Source of the DNA: Acidilobus sp. 7A
Lineage (GTDB): Archaea; Thermoproteota; Thermoprotei_A; Sulfolobales; Acidilobaceae
DNA: 64,000 nucleotides
Direction: 5' to 3'
Assembly: GCF_003431325.1 (NCBI RefSeq)
Contig: NZ_CP010515.1
Coordinates: 1,302,001 to 1,366,000 of the forward strand
The stretch's first letter is position 1; each line of letters begins with the position of its first letter. The translations under genes were made by a program, and so were the position numbers. Shown here piece after piece: positions 41,302 through 49,720 of the stretch. Below the pieces are notes generated by a model that did not search any database, was not told the DNA's origin, and saw only the letters and a program-made list of their open reading frames with translations.

Positions 41302-41409
41302 TGGTGGGGCCGCGGGGATTTGAACCCCGGACCACCAGCGATCCAGGCAGGCCTGGCATAGGGGACCTGCTCCCCAGGCTGGCATCCTACCAGGCTAGAC
41401 GACGGCCCC
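41302..41409 (-). tRNA. tRNA-Pro (GGG) with 31-nt intron; CCA encoded
   Basis: Minus-strand cloverleaf: acceptor GGGGCCG/CGGCCCC, anticodon stem CCAGC/GCTGG, T-arm CGGGG-TTCAAAT-CCCCG. The loop reads CTGGGG, then an intron at 41341-41371 (31 nt, position 37/38), then C. Discriminator A is followed by a genomic CCA (41302-41304). Confidence 0.94.
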
Positions 41410-41570
41410 ACCAGCACGCGTTTTACTCAACTATGGGTTTAAAACTCTTCAGTTGAACAAACTTGAAGTACCTCTCTTGACCCTTCAGAGCTATGCTAAA
41501 CTAGGCCCTTCAGGTTTAAGACCCCCATATAGTCTACAATATACCAGGGTCTGCAATAGAGCTCCTAAAG

Positions 41571-42020
41571 GTGGCAGAGGCGTGCAAGGAGTCCCGGGAC
41601 GCCTGTCACCAGGAAGCCGAGGCTCTACTTAAGAGACTCTGCCCCGACCCGGGCTTTTGTAGCCTAGCTAATGAGGCCAGACGGGACTATTCTTGGATTG
41701 AGGTCGCTCTTAAGCGCGGGGTCCCCGATGGCAGGCATAGACTGATCCTGTACGTCCTTTCGAGGTACCTTGTCAATGTAAAGGGCCTCAGCACTAGTGA
41801 TGCAATCGAGGAGGTCAGAGGCTTCCTTGACAGGTGCTGCAAGAACTACGGCAACTGCAGCAAGGTTTACGACTCCTGGATAAGGAACGTGCTGGAGAAG
41901 GTTAAAACTGGCGGGTGGAAGCCCTGGACCCTAGAAAGGGTAAAGGAGAAGGACCCAGACCTCTATGGGATTATAGTCAAGGTTTTAGGAGGTCCTGAGC
42001 AGGCTAAGGGGGATAATTAG
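41571..42020 (+). CDS. Probable PriX-like primase accessory subunit
   Basis: A 149-aa helical protein. The central GVPDGRHRLILYVLSRYLVNVKGLSTSDAIEEVRGFLDRCC and the later SWIRNVLEKVKTGGWKPWTLERVK resemble the primase C-terminal (PriL-CTD/PriCT-like) helical domain, and the length fits PriX, the non-catalytic third primase subunit described in Sulfolobus. Seven cysteines occur, including pairs CC and CxxxxxC, but no PriL-type iron-sulfur ligand set is evident. GTG start with GGTG overlapping. PriS and PriL are not in the window; the assignment is by eye. Confidence 0.5.
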   Translation: MAEACKESRDACHQEAEALLKRLCPDPGFCSLANEARRDYSWIEVALKRGVPDGRHRLILYVLSRYLVNVKGLSTSDAIEEVRGFLDRCCKNYGNCSKVYDSWIRNVLEKVKTGGWKPWTLERVKEKDPDLYGIIVKVLGGPEQAKGDN

Positions 42021-42101
42021 GCTCAAGACATATTGTTACGTGGTATGAACATAAAACACTGGACAACACTTTTAAACCCGCATAGAAGATTCACCTTGGG
42101 T

Positions 42102-42212
42102 AGCCGGGTCGTCTAGCGGCCAAGGATGCGGGGCTCTGGACGACCAGGCCGCTAGGTGCGGGAGGCCGGGAGATCCCCCGTGACCGGGGTTCGAATCCCC
42201 GCCCGGCTACCA
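42102..42212 (+). tRNA. tRNA-Gln (CTG) with 35-nt intron; CCA encoded
   Basis: Acceptor AGCCGGG/CCCGGCT, anticodon stem CGGGG/CCCCG, T-arm CCGGGG..TTCGAAT..CCCCG. The loop reads CTCTGG, then an intron at 42140-42174 (35 nt, position 37/38), then C. Discriminator A at 42209 and genomic CCA at 42210-42212. A TTTTAAA TATA-like box lies at about 42070-42076. Confidence 0.95.
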
Positions 42213-42281
42213 CACTTACCGGCCGCCCCAATCAGCCTTTTAACTTCAAGCCTGCAATCGTAAATATGAAGAGGGAGAGTC

Positions 42282-42962
42282 TTGGCCTTTAACGTGGCTA
42301 AGTTGCAGGTTTACGGCAACAACAATATTGGGGTTTACGCGTTTGCCAACGACAAGATAGCGCTGGTGCCACCTGACGTCGACCAGAAGGATAGGCAGGT
42401 CATAGAGGAGGTGCTAGGTGTGGACACCTATGAGACCACAATTATGGGCACGAGACTGCTGGGAGTTCTTGTTGCAGGTAACGACAGCGGCCTTCTAGTG
42501 CCTAGTACTATAAATGATGATGAGCTCAGGAAGCTCAAGGAAAACGTTGGTGGCGACATGAATATAGGGGTCCTTCCCACTACGAACAATGCCATAGGGA
42601 ACCTGGTGGCTGCTAATAATCATGGAGCGCTCGTGTATCCTGGGCTCGATGACAGCGCCACAAAGATAATCTCAGACGTCCTTGGGGTGGAGGTTGTGAA
42701 GAGAGCTATTTCAGGCATAAGCACAGTTGGCGCAATCATAGCTGTTACGGACATTGGAGGTCTCTCCCACCCAGACACCTCTGACGAGGAGCTGAAGTTT
42801 CTGAGTGACCTATTCAAGGTACCCTTTAGGACGGGTACTGTAAACTTCGGTGTCTCGTTTATAAGGACTGGCATAGTCGTCAACACTAAGGGAGCCATAG
42901 TGGGTGCGAGCACAAGCGGTCCTGAGATAGCAAGGATACAGATGGTGTTCTCAGGCCTTTGA
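42282..42962 (+). CDS. eif6: Translation initiation factor aIF6
   Basis: A 226-aa anti-association factor that binds the 50S subunit and blocks premature subunit joining. The five-fold pseudo-repeat is visible through recurring NNxxGxL units: NNNIGVYAFAND, AGNDSGLLVP, TTNNAIGNLVAANNHGALV, TDIGGLSHP and TGIVVNTKGAIVGASTSGPE. TTG start. In many archaea it is in an operon with L31e, L39e and L18a; here L31e/L39e converge on it from the opposite strand and L18a is 8 kb away. Confidence 0.96.
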   Translation: MAFNVAKLQVYGNNNIGVYAFANDKIALVPPDVDQKDRQVIEEVLGVDTYETTIMGTRLLGVLVAGNDSGLLVPSTINDDELRKLKENVGGDMNIGVLPTTNNAIGNLVAANNHGALVYPGLDDSATKIISDVLGVEVVKRAISGISTVGAIIAVTDIGGLSHPDTSDEELKFLSDLFKVPFRTGTVNFGVSFIRTGIVVNTKGAIVGASTSGPEIARIQMVFSGL

Positions 42963-43116
42963 TAATGGCTTAGGGCCGAACTAACAGCGGATGTTACGTT
43001 TGGAGCGCACTTCGTGAGTTCAAAGGGCTGGTGGCTCTTGAAGCCTTCTCCTAAAGATCTCACTATATCATCACTTTAATGGGCATACCAAAAGTAATGT
43101 TCTTAGAGATTTTAAC

Positions 43117-43431
43117 TTAAGAGGTCTTGAGTTCGACCTTTCCAGGCTTCATTTTCTTATTAGCAAGCATGACCACAGCCTTTACATTGCCCTCCTCGTC
43201 CTTAACAACTCTCACTAGCACCTTAACTCTCCTAGGCGGCCTCTGGATCCCCCTACTCCAAATGTAGTTGTTGACTTCATCCATTATTTTTATGGCTTCT
43301 GGCGGCACCTTGGTATGTCTCGAGACCAAGCTCCTTAAGAGGTCAACAGCCCTCTTGGCCCTGTTCGTTCTACGACCGAAGTATACACTCTTTAGGTTAA
43401 AGGTGTAAACGAATGCCTCCCCAGGTTCCAT
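43117..43431 (-). CDS. rpl31e: Large ribosomal subunit protein L31e
   Basis: A 104-aa L31e: FVYTFNLKSVYFGRRTNRAKRAVDLLRSLVSRHTK, then EVNNYIWSRGIQRPPRRVKVLVRV. It lines the peptide exit tunnel rim. ATG 43431 is preceded by GAGGTGG; a GTG at 43440 is an alternative. Third gene of the PDCD5-L39e-L31e operon, 10 nt after L39e. Confidence 0.95.
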   Translation of the reverse strand: MEPGEAFVYTFNLKSVYFGRRTNRAKRAVDLLRSLVSRHTKVPPEAIKIMDEVNNYIWSRGIQRPPRRVKVLVRVVKDEEGNVKAVVMLANKKMKPGKVELKTS

Positions 43432-43441
43432 GGCCCCCACC

Positions 43442-43597
43442 TCACACCTTCAGCTTTGAGACCCTCCACTGCCTCCTCTTCGGGTTAAATGTGAACTTCC
43501 TTAAGGTCTTTACTACAACCCACGCTGGCACTGCCTGGTTACTCTTAAAGGCCTTGGCAAGACGAAGCTTCCTTGCAAGGGGCTTGTGCCTTGACAT
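43442..43597 (-). CDS. rpl39e: Large ribosomal subunit protein L39e
   Basis: A 51-aa, very basic protein missed by length cut-offs: [18 protein letters not shown], then [19 protein letters not shown] and [11 protein letters not shown]. This is the full-length L39e that lines the exit tunnel. GAGGTG lies six bases before the ATG, next to the PDCD5 stop. Confidence 0.95.
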   Translation of the reverse strand: MSRHKPLARKLRLAKAFKSNQAVPAWVVVKTLRKFTFNPKRRQWRVSKLKV

Positions 43598-43607
43598 CTG
43601 GTACACC

Positions 43608-43979
43608 TCACTTCCGCTTGAACTTTATCTCGTACTCCCTACGGGACCTGCTGTCCAGCTGTATTAAAATGTTTTTCACGGTCTCATCGTCAACCGGAGG
43701 CGTCAGCCTTCCGGCCTGAACTAGTGATATAATGGCCTGGATAGCTGCGTCAGCCAGCTCAGGTCTGACGAGCTTCAGGTTGGATATTCTGTTAAGTGCG
43801 TCTGGCTCCAACATAGTCCTAAGGACTGCCATCACCTCGGCCTCGCGCTTAGCGGCCTCCTCCTGCTGCCTCCGCTTAGCCTCGGCCTCTCTTCTTAGCT
43901 CCTCTAGCCTCCTCCTCTTTAGCTCCTCTAGCTCCTCGTCATATTCGTCAGAATCGTCGTAGTCCGAGTAGCCGCTCAT
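43608..43979 (-). CDS. PDCD5-family DNA-binding protein
   Basis: A 123-aa protein with an acidic start ([16 protein letters not shown]), a long charged helix ([29 protein letters not shown]) and the three-helix PDCD5 core ([49 protein letters not shown]). Archaeal members bind DNA weakly and may assist the thermosome or prefoldin. First gene of the operon with L39e and L31e, a conserved archaeal arrangement. Confidence 0.94.
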   Translation of the reverse strand: MSGYSDYDDSDEYDEELEELKRRRLEELRREAEAKRRQQEEAAKREAEVMAVLRTMLEPDALNRISNLKLVRPELADAAIQAIISLVQAGRLTPPVDDETVKNILIQLDSRSRREYEIKFKRK

Positions 43980-44211
43980 AGCCTGTTCCCGGGGGTTCTT
44001 AGCCTGGAGGCCTAATAAAATATCTTAAGCTCAAGCGCCGCTAGCGCCTTGTTCCGCTCTTTGCCCCAGCCCAAAAGTAGGCAGATGCTCAGGGCTCACA
44101 TTAGCTGTCGATTCCATAGCATTGAGTTACGCAGATCTACAGAACTAATTAAACTAATATAAAGCCTTACAATAGCCATGAAAAAGGGGCCGCTCAGCAG
44201 GGGAGAAGGCT

Positions 44212-44769
44212 ATGAGAACATTTATAGCAGTTGACGTAGATGAGCCGAACATAGTTGCCAAGCTCCGCGAGATTGAGCAGGAGTTGAACATGGTCAAGGC
44301 TAGGATGAAGCTCGTCGAACCTGAGAACTTTCACATAACGCTGAGGTTCCTCGGAGAGGTGCCAGACCATGTTGTAAGCGACATACGGTCACAGGTCTTG
44401 CTCAAGATAAAGTTCAAGCCATTCACGCTAAAGCTTTCAGGTATTGGCGCGTTTCCCTCCCCTACCTCTGCGAGGGTGATATGGGTCGGAGTAGTGCAGG
44501 GGTTTGACGAACTTAAGAGGATAAGGGAGCAACTCGACTTACTGCTTAAGGATGTGGGGGTTAGGTACGAGAAGGATGAGGAGTTCACGCCTCACATAAC
44601 CCTGGCAAGGCTAAAGGAGCGCCCAAGCCCAGAAGTAGCGAGGTTCATTGTAGAGCACTCCTCTTATGACATTGGAGAGATGACGATCAAGGCTGTGAGG
44701 CTTAAGAAGAGCACCTTGACCCCAAGAGGGCCAATATATGAAACCATAGCGGAGGCTCGCGTTGAATGA
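44212..44769 (+). CDS. thpR: RNA 2',3'-cyclic phosphodiesterase (LigT/ThpR)
   Basis: A 185-aa 2H phosphoesterase opening 2',3'-cyclic phosphates on RNA ends. Both catalytic HxT motifs are present: FHITLRFLGEV (about residues 42-52) and FTPHITLARLK (about 125-135). ATG follows a GGGAGAAGG ribosome site. The stop overlaps the CCA enzyme start as ATGA, a pairing known in archaea that links tRNA end processing functions. Confidence 0.94.
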   Translation: MRTFIAVDVDEPNIVAKLREIEQELNMVKARMKLVEPENFHITLRFLGEVPDHVVSDIRSQVLLKIKFKPFTLKLSGIGAFPSPTSARVIWVGVVQGFDELKRIREQLDLLLKDVGVRYEKDEEFTPHITLARLKERPSPEVARFIVEHSSYDIGEMTIKAVRLKKSTLTPRGPIYETIAEARVE

Positions 44770-46130
44770 GCTGTGACGATGTGCGAGCGCCATTAGAGGA
44801 GGAGGTCTTAAGCAAGCTAAGACCGTCAAAGGTTCAACTTAGGACCCTTTCAAACCTCTATGAACTACTAAAGTCTCGTCTAGCTTCATACCTGGGCTCT
44901 GAGGGCCTTAGCTTCGTCGTAGAGCCTGAGGGCAGCTTTGCGAAGGGGACCCTTCTCTCTGACCACTGGGAGCTCGACGTCTTCGTCTTGTTCAAGGACG
45001 TTGATGAGGCTTGGATCAAGGCTAAGGCCAGGAAGGAGCTGGAGCGTGCTCTTGAAGGGCTGCCCCTTCTTATAAAGTATAGCGAGCACCCCTACGTGAC
45101 AGTGTCTCTTATGGGCCTTGAGGCTGACGTCGTGCCTGTAAGGTATCTAGAGAAGCCCACGCGCAACATGATGGGGGTCAGCAGGACTCCATTCCACACG
45201 AGCTACGTCAGGTCTAGGCTTAACGATTGCATGGCTGATGACGTCAGGCTCCTTAAGTCCTTGTTTAAGGGCATAGGTGCCTATGGAGCTGAGGCGCACG
45301 TAGGAGGCTTCTCCGGCTACTTAAGCGAGCTCCTGATAATAACATATGGCAGCTTTCATAAGGCCATAGAGGCCATCTCTAAGTGGAAGCCGCCTGTCTT
45401 CATAGATCCTGAGAGCGTTGGCGACAGAAGGGACCTTGAGGAAAGGTACTGCAACACCCCCTTGATAGTTGTGGATCCCGTGGATCCTGCGAGGAACGCT
45501 GCAGCCGCCGTGACTGCAGAAAAGCTTAACTTAGCAATAACCGCAGCTAAGCTCTATCTAAGGAGGCCTAGGAGGGAGTTCTTTCACATGTTCAGTAGGT
45601 ATGTGACGCTAGGGGTAGGGGTCCCCGCGGCGCTCCTGCTGTGCAGGGGCGACTACTCAAACAGCCCGCCGGGCGACGTGTGGGGCAGACTTGCAAGGGC
45701 GTCTAAGTCGTTAAGCAGCATAATGGCAGGCTATGGCTTCAACGTGCTGAGGACATCATTTTACACAGATGAGCACTCGGTGGCAGCTGTAGGATTGCTC
45801 CTTGATACGTTAAGGCTTCCCGCTATTGAAGCTGTGAGGGGCCCTCAGCCTTATGTAAGCAGCGAGCAGATAGAGAGCTTCGCTTCGAGCAGGTCCAGCG
45901 AGGGCCTATGGTTTGAGGAAGGCCTTATAGGGGTCAGAAGGAGGAAGATAGACAGCGCCCAGCGCGCTTTAACAGAGGCCGCGGAGCAGGCTCCGCTGCC
46001 AGAGGGCACAAGTGGTTGCGAAGTCATAGTGTTTGATGACGTAAGGGATGCTGCTAAGATTAGCTGGGTGCTGAGGGATTGGATTTCAAGGGAGCTGGCT
46101 TCAACGCCTGCCTGGCTTCTGCAGGGCTAG
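44766..46130 (+). CDS. cca: Archaeal (class I) CCA-adding tRNA nucleotidyltransferase
   Basis: A 454-aa enzyme adding or repairing CCA at tRNA 3' ends. PEGSFAKGTLLSDHWELDVFVLF (about 48-72) carries the nucleotidyltransferase GS and DxD, and GLEADVVPVRY the third carboxylate. GGFSGYLSELLIITYGSF and DPVDPARNAAAAV are further class I landmarks. It is required here because tRNA-Phe and tRNA-Ile lack an encoded CCA. ATG overlaps the thpR stop; the next gene starts inside its 3' end. Confidence 0.95.
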   Translation: MSCDDVRAPLEEEVLSKLRPSKVQLRTLSNLYELLKSRLASYLGSEGLSFVVEPEGSFAKGTLLSDHWELDVFVLFKDVDEAWIKAKARKELERALEGLPLLIKYSEHPYVTVSLMGLEADVVPVRYLEKPTRNMMGVSRTPFHTSYVRSRLNDCMADDVRLLKSLFKGIGAYGAEAHVGGFSGYLSELLIITYGSFHKAIEAISKWKPPVFIDPESVGDRRDLEERYCNTPLIVVDPVDPARNAAAAVTAEKLNLAITAAKLYLRRPRREFFHMFSRYVTLGVGVPAALLLCRGDYSNSPPGDVWGRLARASKSLSSIMAGYGFNVLRTSFYTDEHSVAAVGLLLDTLRLPAIEAVRGPQPYVSSEQIESFASSRSSEGLWFEEGLIGVRRRKIDSAQRALTEAAEQAPLPEGTSGCEVIVFDDVRDAAKISWVLRDWISRELASTPAWLLQG

Positions 46131-46894
46131 ACTCGCCTATAGCCAGGCTGCTGTTCTGCTATCCGCTTGACTACGAAGGCGCCTGTGACTTTCATAAGCT
46201 GGCTTCAGAGGCCCTCTCAATAGGCGTTGAAAGCATATGCGTAGGTGGGCCTGTGAGGCTTGACTTTGTGTCAAAGGACCTCAGGGTCCTCGGTAAAGGA
46301 CACGCTGGGCTTGTGGTGGCTGTGAATGCTGAGGGTGCTCTTAAGGCCCTCAAGGTGAGGAGACAGGACAGCAAGAGAGCGAGCATAGCCGTAGAGGCTG
46401 AAAGGTTGATAATTGGATCGAGGGTTGGCGCCACTCCAGCTGTTTATGGGTATACCGATAACATGATTCTAATGGACTTCGCGGGCTCCTTCACTTTAGG
46501 ATCAGCCATGCAGCTTAGCTCGGTTGAACTCATGGATGCCATACTTGGGGCCTTAAGGGCCGCGCGCGCACTTGACACAGTTAATATTCTGCATGCAGAG
46601 ATTCACAGGCCCTTTAAGAATGTGCTGTATCCAAATCCAGCGAGGCTCAGCACGGCGCTCATAGTTGACCTTGACTCTGCAGCTAATGACTGTGGGAATG
46701 CCAGCAGAATAGCAGGGTCCCTCCTTGTAAGGCTGTGCGGCTTCGTACCGGCTGAGCTGCGCCACTCGTTGTCGCGCTATTCAAGGGGCTGCGAGCAGTC
46801 AGAATACAGGGACTTAGAGAGGTTAGTGCTTGAAGCCTTTGCCCATGGATGCAAGCTAGCGGACGACAATAAAGGCTCTCAAGAGCGCAGTTAA
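46079..46894 (+). CDS. Predicted archaeal Ser/Thr protein kinase-like protein (COG2112 type)
   Basis: A 271-aa kinase-fold protein. LGKGHAGLVVAVNAEGALKALKVRR (about 77-101) is a glycine loop plus the ATP-binding Lys; AERLIIGSRVGATPAVYGYTDNMILMDF covers the hinge; the catalytic and metal loops are divergent (ILHAEIHRPFKNVLY and IVDLDSA). This fits the RIO/Bud32-like archaeal group. It starts at TTG 46079, overlapping cca by 52 nt; no later conventional start precedes the glycine loop. Operon thpR-cca-kinase. Substrates unknown. Confidence 0.75.
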   Translation: MDFKGAGFNACLASAGLDSPIARLLFCYPLDYEGACDFHKLASEALSIGVESICVGGPVRLDFVSKDLRVLGKGHAGLVVAVNAEGALKALKVRRQDSKRASIAVEAERLIIGSRVGATPAVYGYTDNMILMDFAGSFTLGSAMQLSSVELMDAILGALRAARALDTVNILHAEIHRPFKNVLYPNPARLSTALIVDLDSAANDCGNASRIAGSLLVRLCGFVPAELRHSLSRYSRGCEQSEYRDLERLVLEAFAHGCKLADDNKGSQERS

Positions 46895-46988
46895 AATATG
46901 GTCTAGAGGCTTCCTCATAATTGACCATCATTTAGTTGGGGAAAAGCCAAAGCAAACTGTAGTAAGAAAGTAATTTGATGAAAAAGGC

Positions 46989-47312
46989 TCACTCGTCGAT
47001 TTCGGCGAGACCCTTGGCGGAGGGAGTCTCTCCAAGTACGCTGCTTGAGATGGAGCTCCTTAGCAGTAGCCTGTACTTGTCCTCAACATATAGCTTGGTA
47101 AAGTCGCTTGTGCTTAGGAACCTCAGGCTAACGGGCCTAAAAGAAAGCCGCGCTCCGCAGACAGGACATGTCATGCCGTCAAAGCCGCTCAGGGCCTTCT
47201 TAGGAAGCGGGGGGCCGTTAAACTTATTTCTGTCATTCTTGTCGCCTATAGCATACCTGTAAAGTATGGCACCGCAGTTGTGGCATCTTATTAGAATTCT
47301 TCCAACACTCAT
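46989..47312 (-). CDS. Zinc-ribbon protein, 107 aa
   Basis: Two cysteine pairs, CHNCGAIL near residue 10 and CPVCGARL near 48, form one zinc ribbon with a ~36-residue insert (YRYAIGDKNDRNKFNGPPLPKK...). The C-terminal half is a helix plus a Ser-rich tail. No known family. ATG 47312 is used; a GTG at 47327 would add five residues. It may be a small RNA-polymerase- or ribosome-associated factor, but nothing in the context says which. Confidence 0.55.
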   Translation of the reverse strand: MSVGRILIRCHNCGAILYRYAIGDKNDRNKFNGPPLPKKALSGFDGMTCPVCGARLSFRPVSLRFLSTSDFTKLYVEDKYRLLLRSSISSSVLGETPSAKGLAEIDE

Positions 47313-47327
47313 TCCATCGGTGTTCAC

Positions 47328-47684
47328 GGTCTCACCAGCACGCCAAGGTATTACTTGGCTTAACCTGGTACTAATAGTAAGCGCAGGCTGGTCTACCAGT
47401 CAAAGGGTTTATTAACAGGGTTCATTCATATAGTAAGCGAGTTGAAATGTTCGTTAAGTCAAGCTATAAAACCATATGAAAAAGGTTTTAGATAAGGGTA
47501 TACCTTTGGTAACTTAAGCTGCTGTTTAGCAGTCCTTTGAGAGAAATTTAATACAAAGGTCAGTACAGACAACATTTCACATTCCTTAATGTAAGCTTAG
47601 CCTGCCACCTCTAAGGGACATAAAAATAGCTAGGGTTCGGGCTTCTGTATTATAAGCTCAGCGCTGAAACTAGCACAGGGGGCC
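47328..47684. other. AT-rich gene-less interval
   Basis: About 357 bp without a coding frame of note. Several TATA-like runs, and AGCTGCTGTTTAGCAG gives a CTGCT/AGCAG stem near 47517-47532. Probably promoter regions of the zinc-ribbon gene (leftward) and thyX (rightward). Confidence 0.4.
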
Positions 47685-48671
47685 TTGAGCACTACTGACG
47701 ATATAGGGATAACTGTCAGGCTTGCCCAGTATACGCCGGACGCTCCAAGGATCGTCGCAGCTGCGTCTAAGATGAGCGTGTCAAGGAAGGGCTCTTCAGA
47801 ACTCCTCAAGATAGACGATGCCGAGGTAGAGCTGTGGATAAGGGAGACCCTAAAGAGAGGGCACCTAAGTCCCTGGGAGCACTCGAGCTATACATTTATA
47901 GTTGAGGGGTGCTCAAGGGTGTGCTCTCATCAGCTAGTCAGACACAGGATAGCCAGCTTTACGCAGCAAAGCATGAGGTACACCGAGGCCTCGCTAAGGG
48001 ACATGGCGCTGAGGGCTGCAGGTCTAGTTGGCTTAAGGTGTCCTGAGAGGCCCAAGGGAGACGCCGCTAGGGATGCGTATATGTGCTACTCTGAGGCGCT
48101 GAGGCATGGATCTGAGGCCCTAGGCCCAGACGAAGTTGCTAGGCTAGCGTCAATAGCGTATGTCGTACCGCCATCCATGTCGTCAGATAAGAGGCTTGAG
48201 GAGTACGCCAGGGGGCTTTTGGCTACAACCGCCCTATACTATAGGCTACTCTCCACGGGGGCCCCAAAGGAGGATTCAAGGTTTATTATACCAATGGCTG
48301 TGAGAACGAAGATTGCCTTTACAATGAATGGCAGGGAGCTGATAGCGTCATTCCTGCCGCTCAGGATGTGCTCCCATGCCCAGTGGGAGATAAGGCACGT
48401 GGCCTGGCTTACGTGGAGGGAGCTCATGAAGGTCCACCCTCAGCTGTTTAAATATGCCGGCCCCAGCTGCGTGTTCATCAACAACGCTCAGCTCAGCGAG
48501 CCTGCAGCCCTTGAGGACTACTTGAGCGGGAAGACGGGGTTCATCATACCTAAGTGCCCTGAGCTCGTAGAGGGCCCTAAGATAAGGAGCTGCCTGCTCT
48601 TCGCCTCACGCTCGCTTACAGGTAACCCGCTGGTTCCAGAGACCTCTACGGGAGACGACGAAGCCAGGTGA
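47685..48671 (+). CDS. thyX: Flavin-dependent thymidylate synthase ThyX
   Basis: A 328-aa FAD-dependent enzyme making dTMP from dUMP with methylene-THF-type cofactor and NAD(P)H. The signature RHR-x7-S is R86-H87-R88...S96 in QLVRHRIASFTQQSMRY. LSPWEHSSYTF precedes it; the C-terminal RMCSHAQWEIRHVAW block holds further flavin and nucleotide contacts. It is longer than the usual 210-260 aa because of an insert and a ~55-residue tail. TTG start after a GGGGG run. Its last 66 nt overlap the convergent Rpp30 gene. Confidence 0.95.
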   Translation: MSTTDDIGITVRLAQYTPDAPRIVAAASKMSVSRKGSSELLKIDDAEVELWIRETLKRGHLSPWEHSSYTFIVEGCSRVCSHQLVRHRIASFTQQSMRYTEASLRDMALRAAGLVGLRCPERPKGDAARDAYMCYSEALRHGSEALGPDEVARLASIAYVVPPSMSSDKRLEEYARGLLATTALYYRLLSTGAPKEDSRFIIPMAVRTKIAFTMNGRELIASFLPLRMCSHAQWEIRHVAWLTWRELMKVHPQLFKYAGPSCVFINNAQLSEPAALEDYLSGKTGFIIPKCPELVEGPKIRSCLLFASRSLTGNPLVPETSTGDDEAR

Positions 48672-49253
48672 ACTCGTTAGGGTTGAAATCGCGTAGTCCT
48701 TAGGTACCCCAAGCGTCGTGAGGAGCCCTATTACTTCAAGTGGGTGCCACAGCTCAGCGGCGCTCTCGGCATCGCTCACTATCACAGCCCTGAGTCCGAC
48801 TCTGTAACACCTCCTCAGCGTGTCGTATAGGAACCGCAGCTCGCTGACACTGTGTAGGAGCGGCCTTAGTGGGATCTCAACGGCACCCCCACCCCTCTGC
48901 ACCATGAGATTCAGGGTCTCACGGTCAGGCTTAACCTCACTGTCTGGCATAAACCTTATCATGTCAACTCGGCTACTCTTTGCAGCCCTCCTATAGGCGA
49001 CGTAGTCGAATGGCACCACCACGACTATGGACTCCCTATCAGCCTTCCTCAGGGCTCCCTCAATGTCAGTGCCTTTATCGGCCTCTATGGTGACCCTCTT
49101 TATGATCGTGGCCTCAGCTGAGCCGTTCAGGGACCCGGTAGTAGTATCTTCAAGTCCTAGCACTTTGATGCCAAGCTTTGACGCAGCCTTTATTAAGCTC
49201 TCGGTCCCCCCCTTGGGTCTGACCGAAAGATCAGCAAAGCAGGGGCTCGTCAC
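48606..49253 (-). CDS. rnp3: RNase P protein subunit Rpp30 (component 3)
   Basis: A 215-aa TIM-barrel-like RNase P subunit, partner of Pop5 (encoded at 10094). The N-terminal FADLSVRPKGGTESLIKAASKLGIKVLGLED, central VVVVPFDYVAYRRAAKSSRVDMIRF and GGGAVEIPLRPLL...RAVIVSDAESAAELWHPLEVIGLL fit Rpp30. It overlaps the upstream RNA-binding gene by 4 nt and lies in the conserved L15e - RNA-binding - Rpp30 order. Its 3' end overlaps thyX by 66 bp, antisense. Confidence 0.93.
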   Translation of the reverse strand: MTSPCFADLSVRPKGGTESLIKAASKLGIKVLGLEDTTTGSLNGSAEATIIKRVTIEADKGTDIEGALRKADRESIVVVVPFDYVAYRRAAKSSRVDMIRFMPDSEVKPDRETLNLMVQRGGGAVEIPLRPLLHSVSELRFLYDTLRRCYRVGLRAVIVSDAESAAELWHPLEVIGLLTTLGVPKDYAISTLTSSPGFVVSRRGLWNQRVTCKRA

Positions 49254-49678
49254 CTTCTGAGGCCCTCTACAGCCTCCCTTATCTCAGAGATAAGCGCACT
49301 CCTGCTCTCGTGCTGAAACCTTACCTTAACCTTTATTACGTCATCCTCTTCTGATAGGACCAGCTTACCATTGTAGGCCTTCTGTTTGTCAAATCTTAGG
49401 TATAGTGACCCCTCCTCGCTTAGCCTCTCCTCCAACGTTGACGTTAGAAGCTTTCTATCAGGCTCGGTGAGGAGGGAGACTATCTTATTAAAGGCCTCTT
49501 GAGCCTCCTCCTTCTCCTTTGAGGCGGAGACTACTATGATTGGGTTGCCGAAGTATCCACTGAGCTCCTCCTCAACTATTTTTGACTCACCTATAACATT
49601 ACGTAGGGCCTGAAGCACCTTCTCCCTGACCTCGGTTGTGTGTATGTAAACCCTGGCCTCTATGAACCTGACTTGCAT
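49250..49678 (-). CDS. RNA-binding protein of the exosome-associated COG1325 type
   Basis: A 142-aa RL5-like/dimerisation domain protein: VRFIEARVYIHTTEVREKVLQALRNVIG at the start, YFGNPIIVVSASKEKEEAQEAFNKIVSLL in the middle and LYLRFDKQKAYNGKLVLSEEDDVIKVKVRF. The group is predicted to bind RNA and occurs with L15e and Rpp30, as here. It overlaps Rpp30 by 4 nt. Confidence 0.85.
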   Translation of the reverse strand: MQVRFIEARVYIHTTEVREKVLQALRNVIGESKIVEEELSGYFGNPIIVVSASKEKEEAQEAFNKIVSLLTEPDRKLLTSTLEERLSEEGSLYLRFDKQKAYNGKLVLSEEDDVIKVKVRFQHESRSALISEIREAVEGLRR

Positions 49679-49720
49679 GTTAAGGTCCCATCGTGTCCCG
49701 TATTAATTCTTTTTTGTCTC

